From Blastocladiella emersonii ATCC 22665 (Eukaryota > Blastocladiomycota > Blastocladiomycetes > Blastocladiales > Blastocladiaceae): 64,000 nucleotides of DNA. The stretch's first letter is position 1. Every line of letters starts with the position of its first letter. The stretch spans positions 1 through 64,000 of the forward strand of contig JANHCV010000015.1 in assembly GCA_025594325.1 (NCBI GenBank). The letters run 5' to 3'. Under the pieces are notes generated by a model. That model searched no databases. It had not been told where the DNA came from and saw only the letters and a program-made list of their open reading frames with translations. The position numbers were made by a program, and so were the translations under genes. This document shows positions 1-11,571 of the stretch, one piece after another.

Positions 1-480
1 TTTCTTTCGAGTATTACATGATTCGCAATCGATTCGTCCTGAAGCCCTCCATGCACTCAAGTTCGGGAGTGAGAGTGACGTCGACCGACGCGACGCGCCA
101 CATCCGTTTCATCGAGACGCACCGATGGCTGAGACATGGCGGCGGTGGCGGCGGCCGTCTGCTGACACGGCGCTCAGCCTTCGCCACACCACCGAATTCG
201 GTCGGCTGACCGCGTTCTGCGCGACTTCACGGCCGAGCCACTTGACAACGTTGCCCCTTGTTAGTGTCCTTGCTGCGCTCGCCATCGTCTTGCGGTAAGA
301 AGGATCAAGCGCGGAGTCCTTGGGCAGGCGCGCTCGTGCTCGCGAGCCCCATCCGGTGGTCCCGCCGTGCCCTCCGTTGCTCGCCTCGATCTCGGCACGC
401 GCTTGCTCTCTCCCTCCTTGCAGCTTGACGGAACGGACCCATGCATACCCCTGCAACGTAATCGACGACCACTTGACCAC
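1..480. other. Left edge, no supported gene
   Basis: I see no convincing coding exon in this stretch. Short open frames on both strands are Arg- and Ser-rich and look like by-products of GC-rich DNA. It may hold the promoter or 5' UTR of the gene that starts near 481, or the tail of a gene outside the window. Confidence 0.4.
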
Positions 481-1450
481 ATGGCACCTGCACTCGCGCT
501 GTCCGCGGACGCGGTCATCGCGTCACCCGCATCCGCCACACCGCTTTCACTGTGGACGCTGGTTGCTCTGGACGATGCTCCCCTCGAGCCATCCGTGCTC
601 CCGTTGCTGGGCCAGGCCCTTCTTCGATGTTCGCTCGACACGACGCCAGGTGCGTTCCCGCTTCACGCAAGCGGGGGTACCGCGATGTGCTCACTTCCCC
701 CCCCCCCCCTCGCTACGCCGCCGTGTAGATCCCTGCCTCTCATCTTCGTCCGTCTGCTCTCCACTACCACGCGGGACCGGTCTCCGCGCATCCGACTCGC
801 CAGCCTCCGTCGCGCTTGGCGAGCGGGATGGCGTTTGCCTCGCGCCAGCGCCACGAAGCCCAACTCCGTCCCTGTCGTCGCCCGGCGCGACCACCACCGC
901 CGTGCCTCTCCCTGTAACCCGCACCTTCGTTGCGCTCGGCCAGACCACGGAACCCCTCCCGACTGCTCTCACCCTCACGCCGACGGCCTCGCCCATCTCG
1001 TCTGGCGGGAGCAGCCGGTCGAGCGGGTTCGACATCAACTGGTTCTTCGTCGCCGTGATGCTGCTCATCGGGCTGTCGGGTCCCATCTTCAACAACTGGC
1101 ACGTCCTGTCCGCGCGGTGGTCCATATGGCTGCGCAAGCGACTGACGCCGCAGGAGCGCGAGGTCGTGCTGCGGCCGTCGGATCGCCGCATGCTCGACCC
1201 GGCCGACGAGGCGAGCATCGACGGGCTGCCGCGGTACACTGCCGTGGACGAGGCTGCCGTGGACGAGGCTGGCGTTGCAGCAGCTGCGGGGGAAGCGGGG
1301 GCCGTCGAGTCCACCCTCTCGAGCGAGATGACGGTGTCGACGGTCGGCGAGACGGCGCTGCTGCCTATCCACAGACGGACAACGAGCGACGCACCCGCGT
1401 ACGAAGCAGTGGTCGTGCAAGATCAGACGCGACGAGACGCAACGACGTAG
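481..1450 (+). CDS. Single-pass membrane protein, unknown function
   Basis: The supported part is the C-terminal half. A Ser/Thr/Pro-rich stretch is followed by one hydrophobic segment near 1038-1098 (core WFFVAVMLLIGLSG). A basic stop-transfer region (RWSIWLRKR) and an acidic, Ala-rich cytoplasmic tail follow, ending at TAG 1448-1450. The layout suggests a type I plasma-membrane or wall-associated protein. The 5' end is uncertain. An ATG at 481 joined across a possible 52-nt intron (677-728, GTACC...GTGTAG) restores the frame and gives a hydrophobic N-terminus that could be a signal peptide. Starting at an in-frame ATG near 574 without an intron is also possible. I do not recognise the family. 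Confidence 0.45.
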
Positions 1451-1874
1451 AATAGAATGAGAGCGCGACGCACGCGCTTGTTCACTCAATCGGAAGGGAT
1501 ATAGAGATGGCCAAAGTAGCAACACATCAACGACGAGCGTTGGGCATTCGTGCGAGATAGGTTCAAAAATTCCCCGCGAGCACGGAGGCTCGCGAGAGGG
1601 ATTTCGGATCAGTTTGCAATTAGCAATTCCCCTGGTCAGTCGGAACTTCACTCCACGGGGTCCGTCCTAGCACAAGGATGGGGAGCAGAAGCGGGGGGCG
1701 GGGTGCCGCGGCGGATTTATACTCTCTTGCCCCGTTGCGTGCGTGATCACGGTTGTGGTTGCTACGGAGCCCGCGCGTCAGTCGCGTCACTTGCGGCGCA
1801 ACGCGTCACTCGGCTCCTCGCCTCACTGACTCGACCCAGCGCTCGAGCGTGCAAGTGGTTGACCTCTATTCCGT
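1451..1874. other. Convergent intergenic region
   Basis: This lies between the 3' ends of the membrane protein (plus) and the APC/C activator (minus). I see no coding signal and no clear terminator; it presumably holds both 3' UTRs. Confidence 0.4.
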
Positions 1875-4834
1875 TCACACAAACCGTCGTCCCCGACCTT
1901 GCGCGTCCCATCCCGTCCCGCGACCAGCAGCGGTGCCTTCTGCGCGCCACGAAAAATGCTGCGTGACGACCGTCGCCGTAACGCCCACGGAGATGTGCGA
2001 CGACAGCTCGTCACGATCGCCGCCGGTCGGACCGTGTTGCGCCCGTCGGGCCCGCCGACGCTGTTGCTGCTGCGAGCCGCCCGCGCCGGACCCCGCCGCA
2101 CCCGCTTCTGGGACGGGTGGCCCGTTCGGCCACATGGCGCCTGGCCGTTCGCTGGGCGCGTTGGGTAGCGCGTCGTCGAAACAGCGCCAGAATCGGACGG
2201 CGCCGGCCTCGTCGGCGGTGGCGAGCACCTGGTCGTCGGGCGACACGGCCGAGTGGAGGATGCGGAGCGGGCCGTCGCCCGCGATCGTGCCCGTCTCGTC
2301 CGTGGGCCACGGGTGGTCGATGGTCCCCTTGAGCGCGAGCGCGCGCGGGTCCGCCGCGTCGTAGAATGCGACGGACGGGTGTGGGTACCCGTGCGACGAG
2401 ACGATTTCGCGACACGCGGCGTGCCAGCGGACGCTCGTGACCTGGGCGCCCGTATCGACGGCCGCGAGGAGCTGTGGGTCGCTCGCGGTGCCGTTCACGC
2501 GCCACGTGCGCAGGTGCCGGTCGACGGTGCCCGCGCCCGTCGCGAGCACGTCCGCGTCCCACGGGCACCACGCGAGGGCCTTGACGGCGGCCGTGTGCCG
2601 GCCGGGCGCAATGATCGCGAGCGGACCCGCGAGCCACCGTACATCCCACACGCGCACCGCGTCGTCGTTGCCGCCCGACGCGAGCCGCGTGCCCGCCGCA
2701 TCCCACGCGAGCCCGCAGATCTCGTGCGCGTGCGCCGCCGGCCACGTGTGGTACGCGCGCGATCCGCGGTCGGCGCGCAGGTCGATGAGCGCAAGTGTGC
2801 CCGCAGCGGTGCCCGCGGCGAGGCTGTCCGGGACCCCGGCGCCCCGCCACGCGACGGCCGCGACGCGGGCGTTCGGGTTGGACCCGACTGCGACGGCGTG
2901 CGTGCGCTGGTCGCCGCGCCACACCTCGACCGTCGCGCGCGACGTGCCGACGGCGAGGCGGTCGGCAAAGTGCGGGCACCAGCGGACGCTCGCAATCGAG
3001 GTCGGCGCGGGTCCCGCAATGGTGTCGTCGTCGTCGAGGACGACGGGCGTCCAGCTGCGCAGCTCGGCGCCGGCGCGGAACGAGGTGGCGTCGACGACGT
3101 GCACGGCCTTGTCGATGGCGAGCGCGACCGTGTTGGCGATGGGTGACCAGTCGAGCACGTTGCGATAGTAGTCGTCCATGGGCCCTGGCGCGTGAATCTC
3201 GAAGACGGGGGTCGCCGGGAGCGGGCGCATGGGCTGCACCGGGGCCGGCCGGCGCGCGTGCGCGGCGTGGGTGAAGGCGCGGGACGCGTGCGGGTCGATT
3301 GTGGACGAGAGCGAAGCGACGTAGTTGGCCATCTTCTGCCCGTGGCTTAGGACGGGCGCGGGTGGTGGCGGCGCGGGGGCGGACGCGAGGCGGGCCGCGT
3401 GTGCCGACGCCATGCCGAGGGCGTGCGTGACGAGCCCCACGACGGTCGCGTCGTCCTCTTCGGCATCGTCGTCACTGTCCACGTCCATGTAACCGCTGCT
3501 GGTGGGCGAGGAGTCGAGAACGCGGCGCTGATTGATCTTGGCTTTAGCCGAGGTGAGGTGCAGGGCCAGCGCCCCGGCGGCGAGTTTCTCGGCGCGGAAC
3601 GGCATAAAGAAACGGTCGTATGAGGGCAACTACGCGGAGTGGAGTGCAGTGGGTTAGCCGACTGTCAATGTAGAGACCGGTCGAGCCGATGTACCCGCTT
3701 GATAGCGAGCTTGTGCCCGCTACGCCTGGACGAGCGACGGCGGGTGATGCTGATACGCGTCTTGGTGCGGAGCAGCATGGCGACATCGAGGTTACCGGTG
3801 GCTGATGTCGGAAGCCGACGCGAGTATCCGCGCGCGGCCGCGAGCTGCGAGGGCCGGCGCGGGCGATACGGCTTTTCGGGCTCGGCGGCTCGCGGCGGAG
3901 GCGGTACGGACCCCTTGGTACCGGGCGTCGCCGGGTGCGGTTGCAGTGGCGGCGGCGGTGGTGGTGGAGCGCTGGACTTGCCGCTGCCGTCGACGGGCCG
4001 CTGCGCGCGGCGCGACCGCTTGCGGTCCTCGAGCGCGGGCGGCGGCGTCGCGACCACGGCCATGACAGGTTTCGCGTCCGGCGCACGGCGCGCGCTTGCG
4101 CTCGTGGTCGGGGTGATGATGCGGAGCTCGGGGACCGACTTGCGGCTGCGCACCGTGGACGCGGTCGAGACGACGGACCCGGCGCTCCGCGCGCTCTTCC
4201 GGCCGCCCAGGCTGACGCGCAGCGGGGTCATGGCCTTGCCCTTGCCCGCGGGGACGACCGAGTTCGGGTTCGGGTTCGGGATGCGCGAGGCGGCTGACGT
4301 CGCGCTCCTGCGGCGGCGCGAGTGGTGCAGGAACCACGGCGACTTGAGCCCGCTGCCGGCGCTCGCGGGCGACGTCGGGAGCGAGCGGAGCGCGGGGGCA
4401 GCGTCGACCTGGTCGGCGGGTGTAGCGGCGGCCGCAGTTGCAGACGCAGCAGTTGGAGGCACGACGGGCTTGGACGCCGACGCCGAGGCAGGGCGGATCG
4501 GGGTGCGGAACGCGTACGCGAGCAGGCCGAGCTTGGCGGCGGTCGACGGCGCGGGGAGCACGGGCGGGGTCCACTTGGAGCCGAGACGGGACGCAGCGGT
4601 CGCGACGGCGGTAGTGGTGGATCGTGCGGAAGTCGCGCCGCGCGGCTCCGTGTTCTCGGACACGGCGGTCGCGGGCGTCGCCGGGTGGTGGTGGTGCGTC
4701 GCGAGGCGCGGCGTGGACTCGGCGCGGCGGGCCACGTCCGCACGGCCAGTGGGCGTCGCCGGCAGCATGAAGCTGGGCGCCGCGGACGCGGGCGCGGGTA
4801 GCGGCCTCGCGGGCGGGGTGACGGGGAACAGCAT
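1875..4834 (-). CDS. APC/C activator, Cdc20/Cdh1 (Fizzy) family
   Basis: Two exons, complement(join(1875..3629, 3695..4834)), about 964 aa; the 65-nt intron is GTACATC...GCGTAG. Exon 2 begins with TTG, so it cannot be the start. The join is in phase and gives the peptide AIKRLPSYDRFFMPFR, which contains a C-box (DRFFMPFR; family form DR-F/Y-I-P-x-R) used to bind the anaphase-promoting complex. Residues 1-380 are Pro/Ser/Ala-rich and disordered. WD40 repeats follow from about residue 540, with family landmarks DDYYRNVLDWSP, LATGAGTVDRHLRTWRV and VSSHGYPHPSVAFYD. These proteins recruit D-box and KEN-box substrates for ubiquitination in mitosis. I see no C-terminal Ile-Arg tail; the Gln/Arg-rich end may hide a missed last exon. 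Cdc20 and Cdh1 cannot be separated here. Confidence 0.88.
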
Positions 4835-5152
4835 GGCGGCGGGGATCTCGCGTTGTTGCCTCGGCGTGTAGCGGGGTATGGTGGCGCAAGTGCAGCAAGA
4901 GCAAGGTATAGATGCGTATTTTACGAGTTCATTGGGTGGTCGTGGTCTTGGGAGTGCGGGGAAGCGGGGAGGGGAGAGGGAGAGCGCGACGCGACGGGCC
5001 GGCGCGGTCGGTCGGCGAACCTTGCCGCGCCTGTGTGATGGACGGCGGTCCCTCGCGCACTTGAAGCAACCAAAGTCTTCCCATTCCGCGGCTATACAAG
5101 GACACCACCTCCATTCCTGCTACTATGACAACACGTATCTCGTCTACTACGC
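4835..5152. other. Upstream region of the APC/C activator
   Basis: About 318 bp between the start of the APC/C activator and the stop of the next minus-strand gene. It should contain the activator promoter and the 3' UTR of the C2 protein. I see no gene in it. Confidence 0.4.
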
Positions 5153-6947
5153 CTACTGCGGCGGGTACAGCCCGCCGCCCTGCCCGGGCCGCGGCGGCGG
5201 GGGTGGCGGGCGGATCCCGGCCGACAGGTTGGACGGCGGGTAGCCTCCATTCTGCGGCGGGTAGCCCCCGCCCTGCGGAGGGTAGCCGCCCCCTTGCGGC
5301 GGGTACGGCGCCATGTTCGCTGGCGGGTACGGCGCGCCGCCGCCGCCGCCGCCCGAGTACTGGTTCTGCATCGGCGGGTACGGCGCGTTGTTGGCCGGCG
5401 GGTAGCCGCCCGAGTACTGGTTCGCGACGGGCGGGTACGGCGCGGGGCCGCCCGAGTACTGGTTGGCCATGGGAGGGTACGGCGCGGCCGGCGCGCCGCC
5501 AGAGTACTGCGTCTGCTGCATCGGCGGGTACGGCGCCGTGTTGCCGCCGGCCGGGGGAGGGTACACGCCGCCGCCGCCGATGCTGTTGCCCGAGTACTGC
5601 ATCGGGATCGCGGGCACGGGCGGGTACACGGACGGCGGCGGGTACATACCACCACCGCTGACAGCCGACCCGCCCGAGTGGTGGGACTGGACGGGGATCG
5701 AGCCGGCGTGCGGGGGCGGCGTCGGCGGGTACACGCCGGGACCAACCGTGTTGACGCGCTGTGGCGGCGTCGCCATGGGCGGGTACGGCGCGTTGGTCGG
5801 CGGGTACGGCGCAGCGGCACCGCCAGCGGGAGGCGGGTACACGCCACCACCACCGGCAGGAGGCGGGTACACGCCGCTGCCGCCCGTCGTCGACACGGAC
5901 ACGGCGCCAGGCGCGCCAGGCGGTGGGCAGATGGCGCTCGTGGGACGCGGTGGGGGCGCGGGCGACGTCGTTGGGCGCGGGTAGACGCCACCGACGGCCG
6001 CGGGGCCAGAGCACTGCGCCGGCACGCTACTCGGCGGGTACGCGCCCGGGACCGCGTTGCTGCTCGGCGGGTACACGCCGGGCACGGGTGTGGTCGTAGC
6101 GGGGCGCGGGGGAGGGCGGGCCTGGTCCGACGACGACGACGTGACGGGTGGCGCCATCGGGTAGTCGTGCGGGATCCGGTGCGGCGATGTGGGCGCAGCC
6201 GACGACGTGCGCTTCGGGAACGCCGTTGCCACGGCCACCGGTGCGGGGGCGGGGGCGGGCGCAGGCGCGGGCGACGGCGTAGGGCGAGGCGCCGGGGCGG
6301 GTGCAGGCGCCGGTGCCAGGGCAGCGGCGGCGGACGCCATGCTGCCGTTCTTGTGCGGGTTCCACACGGCGGGCTGCGACGACTGCTGCTGCTGGCCGTA
6401 ACCGCCGGGCTGCGTGAGCATCTCGAGCGAGAGGCCGGCGGGCTGCGTCGCGGCGACGTGGGCCGAGTCGGGCTCGAACCAGATGCGCAGCAGCACCTCG
6501 CCGCCAAAACCCTTGCCGATGGTCTTGAGCTTGACCCAGTTGTGGTGGGCGGGGCTCTGCTCGGTCGAGGCGGCGCGCATGAAGGGCGCAAACTCGAGCT
6601 CGCTGAACCCGATCTTGGTGTCGCCCGTCAGCGAGCCCTTGTGGATCACGTCGATCCACATCTTGCGCTGCACCTTGGGGTCGTTGGTCGCCGTCAGCGT
6701 GAAGACCATGGGCGGCTGGTTCTCCCACGTCGGCTTGGTGTGCGCGTCCTTGGCCGCCTTGGTCTCGTGCCGGTCGCTGCCAATGGTGATCTTGCAGTAC
6801 GGGTCCATCTTCTTGAGCGGCAGCTCGACGTTGAACAGCTCGCGGCCGCGCTCTGTAGGGCCTGAGTGTGAGCGTGCGACTTGAGGCGCATGGGCAGCGG
6901 CAAAGTGACGCACCGGCCTTGATGAAGAGCTTGCCAATGACCGACAT
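5153..6947 (-). CDS. C2-domain protein with Tyr-Pro-Pro repeat tail
   Basis: Two exons, complement(join(5153..6852, 6914..6947)), 577 aa. Exon 1 is only 34 nt and encodes MSVIGKLFIKA. The 61-nt intron (GTGCGTC...CTACAG) joins it to ERGRELFNVELPLKKMDPYC. Residues 1 to about 135 form a C2 domain: an opening strand, the loop motif KKMDPYCKI, then KPTWENQPPMVF and a closing strand with VLLRIWFEP. Such domains bind phospholipid, often with Ca2+. The rest is low-complexity, with an Ala-Pro-rich linker and then many YPP/PYPP units alternating with NQYSGG segments to the stop. The tail looks disordered and prion-like. Its role is unknown; membrane-linked assembly or trafficking is an inference. It faces the GPCR gene across a shared upstream region. 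Confidence 0.85.
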
Positions 6948-7387
6948 GGTGGTCTCAAGCAGCAGTCTGGCGGGCGTTGCGGGCAGTAGCAGGTCGATAC
7001 GTGTGAATGCGTTGCAAGGGTGGCGGGTTGTGGGGAGAGAGAGCGAGCGGGGAACGGCGACTCAAGAACGGCGCCTGCCACGTCTCTCAGGTCACGCCGA
7101 AACGCGTCTCCCGTCACGCCGCCCGCGAGAGACGAGACGCGTCTCGCACCGCGTCCTTCGCCGCCGTATCAACCCGCGCGGGAGACCTTTTCGCGCTCAT
7201 TTGCAGTGCCGGGCAAAGAACACGGTCCCGCGGACGGGACCAATCTGCCTGCCCGCCGCCCCAACTCCGCGTTCCGCGCGTTCCGATCAAGCTCCCACGA
7301 CGTCCTCCTGACCCGCACCGCTCCCCTATTCCCGTCGCATCCGCGCTCCCCAAGATCAACCAGTGCATACATATCACCACGTGCACG
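6948..7387. promoter_or_regulatory. Divergent promoter region (C2 protein / GPCR)
   Basis: A 440-bp spacer between two start codons that face away from each other. It must contain the upstream elements of both genes. I see no recognisable element and no coding exon. Confidence 0.5.
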
Positions 7388-10300
7388 ATGCATAGAATGG
7401 CACCCGACGCGCCACCCACACGCCGGCCCTGGCGCGGGCACTCGGTTGCCGCGCTCGGCCTCGTCGCGCTGCTCAGCATCGCAATCCAGTCGGTCCACGG
7501 CCAGACCGTGCGCGCACTGCCCAACTGCCTCGACGCCGCCACCACGCGTCCCTTCGGATGGACCAACCAGATCATCCCGCCGGGCGTCCAGTCCGTCCAG
7601 CAGCCCGCGCCCACGGTCAAGCTCGAGTACAATGCGTGGGGAAGGTGCGTACTCGACCGAGATGGATCCGGCCCCCCGCTTATGCCGACTGACGACCCGC
7701 TCGTTCGCGTAGTGCCAACCTCACGGGCTACATCTCGGCCATCCTGCTGCGCGAGGTCATGGGCGTCAACGTCTCGCTGCTCGAGTACTCGAGTTCGAGC
7801 GGTACCTTCCCCCGTCTCGCCTCGGGCAACATCTCGGCCAACGTCGAGCTGTGGGCCGCCAACAAGGTGGCTCTCTACAACACCTACGTGACCCAGCAGG
7901 GCACGGTCGAGGATCGTACGTCTTGCCGCTGCAGTCGCCTCGATGCCGTACACTCACACGCGTAACTTCTAGTCGGCTTCGTAGGCTACGCGGCCAAGAC
8001 CTCACTCTTCATCAACACGGCCGTGGCCGACGCCAACCCGGGGCTCATCTTCGACAGCTGGCGCTCGTACCAGCAGCAGTCGGTGCTCTCCTACCTGCTC
8101 CCGGTCGGCACAACGCCGCCCGCGCGCAACGCCGACGGCTCGTACATCTGCAACCCGGCCAAGTACTCGTTCTGCAGCACCGAGGGCACCTTCATCCCGC
8201 CGCAGTGCCAGGGCGCCAACCGCGCGTCGTGCCGCGAGCTGTGGCACATCTCGCCCAGCTACTCGTCGGGCCAGACCGAGCAACTGATCATCAGCCTCAA
8301 CCTCAAGCTCGTCGTCGTCTACCTCGGCAGCAGCTTCACGGCCAAGGTCACCGAGTGCGCGCGCCAGGGCAACTACGGCTGCATCTTTTATTACTGGGTT
8401 CCCGAAGTCATCCCCGCCACCAACAACCTGACCGCCGTCAACCTCCCGCCCTACTCGTCGACGTGCTACGCTAAGTTCAACGCGACCAACGTCGGCGGCG
8501 CTGGCCAGTCGCTCACCTGCGACTGGGGCGCTGGTACGTCTTCGTATCAGCTTCTGTCCCGTGGCCACGACTCATTTTCGTGACGCGACGCGTGTAGAGC
8601 TCCTCATGAAGGTCGGTTCCGCGACGATGCGCACCACGGCGCCCTACGTCTCCGCGTTCATGCGCCTGCTCAAGCTACGCGACGTCGACATCAACGGGCT
8701 CCTGCTCCAGTTCGCGTCCAACAGCCAGGCCGATGTGGTACGTCACTCGCTGCGGGTCTACTTCTCATGGTCCTCGTAATAACTCGCGATTGCGACCGTA
8801 GCCCGCGTGCGACTGGATTCGCAACAACAAGAACCTGTGGTCGTCATGGATTCCGGCCCCGCCCACCGACTACAGTACGCTCTTGCTCGTCCATGACTCT
8901 GCCTCCGGCACTCGCTGACACAACGACCATCTATCTAGTCCGCTACCTCGACGAGCTGCAGGTGAGCGAGGGCGTGACCGTGGCCGTGCTGATCCTGACG
9001 GCGCTCGTGCTCTTCTCGGCCCCGGCGTTCCTCGGGCTCCTCTACTACTACCGCAAGCAGCCGGCCGTGCGCTCGCAGTCGCCGCCGTTCATGGGCCTGA
9101 TCACCATGGGTGTGGGCATTGTCGGTATCTCGGTTGCTCTCGAGGTCACCACCCCATCGGCATCGACGTGCGCGGCGCGCACCTGGCTGCTAGCTCTCGG
9201 TGCCGCCGTGGTCCTCAGCAGCATCATCGTCAAGACGTGGCGCATCTTTACCATCTTCGGCAACCGGCAGATGCAGCGCATGAAGCTCGGCAACGCCAAG
9301 CTGATGATGTACGTCGGCACGCTGGTCCTGCTCGACATTGTGGTTCTGGCCGTGTACAACGGGGTCGCGATGCCGCAGCCGATCATGGCGCAGGTCACGC
9401 TCACCACGTACACGTACGTGTGCGGGACGCCGGCGACCGACGGCGCCATGGCCATGACGGCGATCCTCGGCGTGTACCACGCGCTGCTGCTCGTCGCGGC
9501 CGTGTGGCTCAGCTTCAAGATCCGCAAGGTGGCCAGCACGTACAACGAATCCAAGTTCATCGGCATGGCGTCGTACCAGATCCTGGTCGCGTGCGCGATC
9601 GTGATCCCCGTCGTGTTCCTGCCCATCAACTTCCGCGCCCAGTTCGTCATCAAGTCCATCATCATCCTGCTCGCGTGCTTCGGCGTGCTCGGCCTGCTCG
9701 TCGCGCGGCCCGTCATCGAGGCCATGACGGCCGACGCCAACGCGCCCGTCAGCTCCATGCTGCAGTCCGGGATCGGCGCCACGGCGGGGAACAACAACGG
9801 GACCGTGTCGCGCGCCGTGTCGGGCAAGGCGCCGCTCGTTGCGACCAACGCGCGCACGGGCAACAGCTCGGGCGCCACCGGCGACGCGCCGAGCCAGAAC
9901 GTGCGGTACGGGCTCAACTTCAGCATGCAGAAGGTCGCGGGTCTCGTGCGCCGGTGGACCGAGGTGCAGATGGTCCTGCTGCTCGGCACGCACCCGTCGC
10001 TGCAGATCAGCGACCCCGAGGGGATCCGCGGCACGGTGCACACGGCCGCGGTGTACGCGCAGGCGCTCGCGCCGACCGACGCCGCGTCGCTGCCCGGGTG
10101 TTTCATGCTCACGCTGCACACCAAGACGTGGCTCGTACAGACCAAGGACCCGGTCGAGGCCGACGCGTGGGTCAACGATATCACCAACGCGTTCGCCGCC
10201 GTCAACGCGACGCTGAGCGGCAGCCGTCGTGGCCGGTCGCCGCGCAACAGTATCGCGGGTCAGTCGCAACAGTCGGCCGACAACAAGACGGGCGCGACCA

Positions 10301-10404
10301 CGGGCGCGACGACGGGCGCGACGACGGGCACGTCGGGCGGCAAGCAGGTTGGCGGCACGCCGACGCCCGTCAAGTCGGTCAAGACGGCGCCGCTGTCCGA
10401 TTAG
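7388..10404 (+). CDS. Class C GPCR with binding-protein ectodomain and PH-like tail
   Basis: Six exons: 7388..7644, 7713..7915, 7973..8533, 8598..8737, 8802..8874, 8939..10404; 899 aa. All five introns (57-68 nt) start GTACG or GTGCG and end TAG, and every join keeps frame. An N-terminal signal peptide ends near SVHG. It is followed by an ectodomain of about 370 aa resembling type II periplasmic substrate-binding proteins (LEYNAWG, GYISAILLREVMGVNV, LIFDSWRSYQ). Seven hydrophobic helices lie at about residues 425-690 and resemble GABA-B/mGlu-type receptors. The cytoplasmic tail (about 741-840) looks like a PH domain: a basic start (VRRWTEVQMVLLLG) and a final helix with DAWVNDITNAF. A short TTGA-type repeat precedes the stop. 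Likely a surface nutrient or chemical sensor; the ligand is unknown. Confidence 0.85.
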
Positions 10405-10509
10405 GATGTGAATCTGCGAGAGTCGGATGGTGCCGATGCGTATATCCGTTTGCGTTTATAAAGACCTTGTGTGTGTCAAAATGGTACAAGCGATCCCCAC
10501 GACGCGCGC

Positions 10510-11571
10510 TCACTGAGCCGCCACGCCGACGAGCTCCTGGAAGTCGCCGCCGGCGACCATCTCCTTGACAATGTCGAGCCCGCCAATGAGCTCGCCCTTG
10601 ACGTAGACCTGCGGGAAGGTGGGCCAGTTGGAGAAGACCTTGAGGCCCTGGCGCACGTCGTCGTCGGAGAGGATGTCAAAGTAGTCGAAGTTGACCTTGA
10701 GGTCGGCGAGGATGGCGACGAGCTGCTTGGAGAAGCCGCAGCGCGGCTGTGAGGGGGTGCCCTTGATGAAGACCATGAGGTCGGCGCGCTTGGTCAGCTT
10801 GGCGAGGCGGGTGTTGAGGTCCTCCTCCTTGGGAATCAGGTCGGCGAGCTCGCCCGAGGCGTCGAGCTCCTTGAGGATGTCGAGTCCGCCGACCAGCTCG
10901 CCGTTGATGTACTGCTGCGGGTACGTTGGCCAGTTGGAGAAGACCTTGAGGGCCTGGCGCACCTGCTCGTCGGCGAGGATGTTGAAGGTCGAGTACCGCG
11001 CCTCGTACTTGGTCAGCAGCTCGATGGTCTGGCGCGAGAAGCCGCACCGCGGCTGCTGCGGCGTGCCCTTCATGAACAGCACCATGGGCGCCATGTTGAT
11101 CAGCTGCTTGAGCCGCGCCTCCATGGCCGCCGGCGTCAGCGCGGGCGCGTCGGGTGCACCACCGGCGGCGGCGGCAGTGCCCGCGGGCGCGGTGCCGGCC
11201 GCGACGCCGTTGACGAGCAGCTTGGCGTTCTTGGCGTGCTTCTCGACCACGTTGGTCAGCTCGAGCGCGTCGGCGCCGTTGACGCGGTCGACGGGCTTGC
11301 CGGCGCGCAGCACGACAAACGACGGCACGGCGGCAATGTCGAGGGCCTCGGACGTGTCGGCGAGCTCCTCGGCCTCGACCATGATGAAGTCGACGTTGGC
11401 GTGCAGGCGCGCGAGCTCGGTGAAGACCTCGTTCATCTGCACGCATTGTGGCGCCCAGTCGGCGTGGAAGTTGGCCACGGCGACCGACGACTTGGCGCCC
11501 GCGCCGACGAGCTGCGCAAAGTGGGCGTCGTCGGTCGCGACGTGCAGGTTGCTGGGGGTCGTTGATGCCAT
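10510..11571 (-). CDS. GRX3: Multidomain monothiol glutaredoxin (Trx-Grx-Grx)
   Basis: A single exon of 353 aa; the start is the ATG at 11569-11571. An N-terminal thioredoxin-like domain (1 to about 110) has WAPQC in place of the redox CxxC, as in human GLRX3/PICOT. An Ala/Pro-rich linker and two monothiol glutaredoxin domains follow, each with the CGFS motif in PQQPRCGFSRQT and PSQPRCGFSKQL, and each ending in the glutathione-contact segment FSNWPT-(Y/F)-PQ and GGLDI. These proteins bridge [2Fe-2S] clusters through CGFS cysteines and glutathione in the cytosol and nucleus, and control iron sensing and Fe-S delivery. Yeast Grx3/4 have one Grx domain, so two is notable for a fungus. It shares an upstream region with leucyl-tRNA synthetase. 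Confidence 0.95.
   Translation of the reverse strand: MASTTPSNLHVATDDAHFAQLVGAGAKSSVAVANFHADWAPQCVQMNEVFTELARLHANVDFIMVEAEELADTSEALDIAAVPSFVVLRAGKPVDRVNGADALELTNVVEKHAKNAKLLVNGVAAGTAPAGTAAAAGGAPDAPALTPAAMEARLKQLINMAPMVLFMKGTPQQPRCGFSRQTIELLTKYEARYSTFNILADEQVRQALKVFSNWPTYPQQYINGELVGGLDILKELDASGELADLIPKEEDLNTRLAKLTKRADLMVFIKGTPSQPRCGFSKQLVAILADLKVNFDYFDILSDDDVRQGLKVFSNWPTFPQVYVKGELIGGLDIVKEMVAGGDFQELVGVAAQ

Noticed and set aside
7114-7953. Minus-strand frame of 279 codons over GPCR exons 1 and 2
   Set aside because: The plus strand gives a signal peptide and consistent splicing into the receptor; the antisense frame has no family resemblance.
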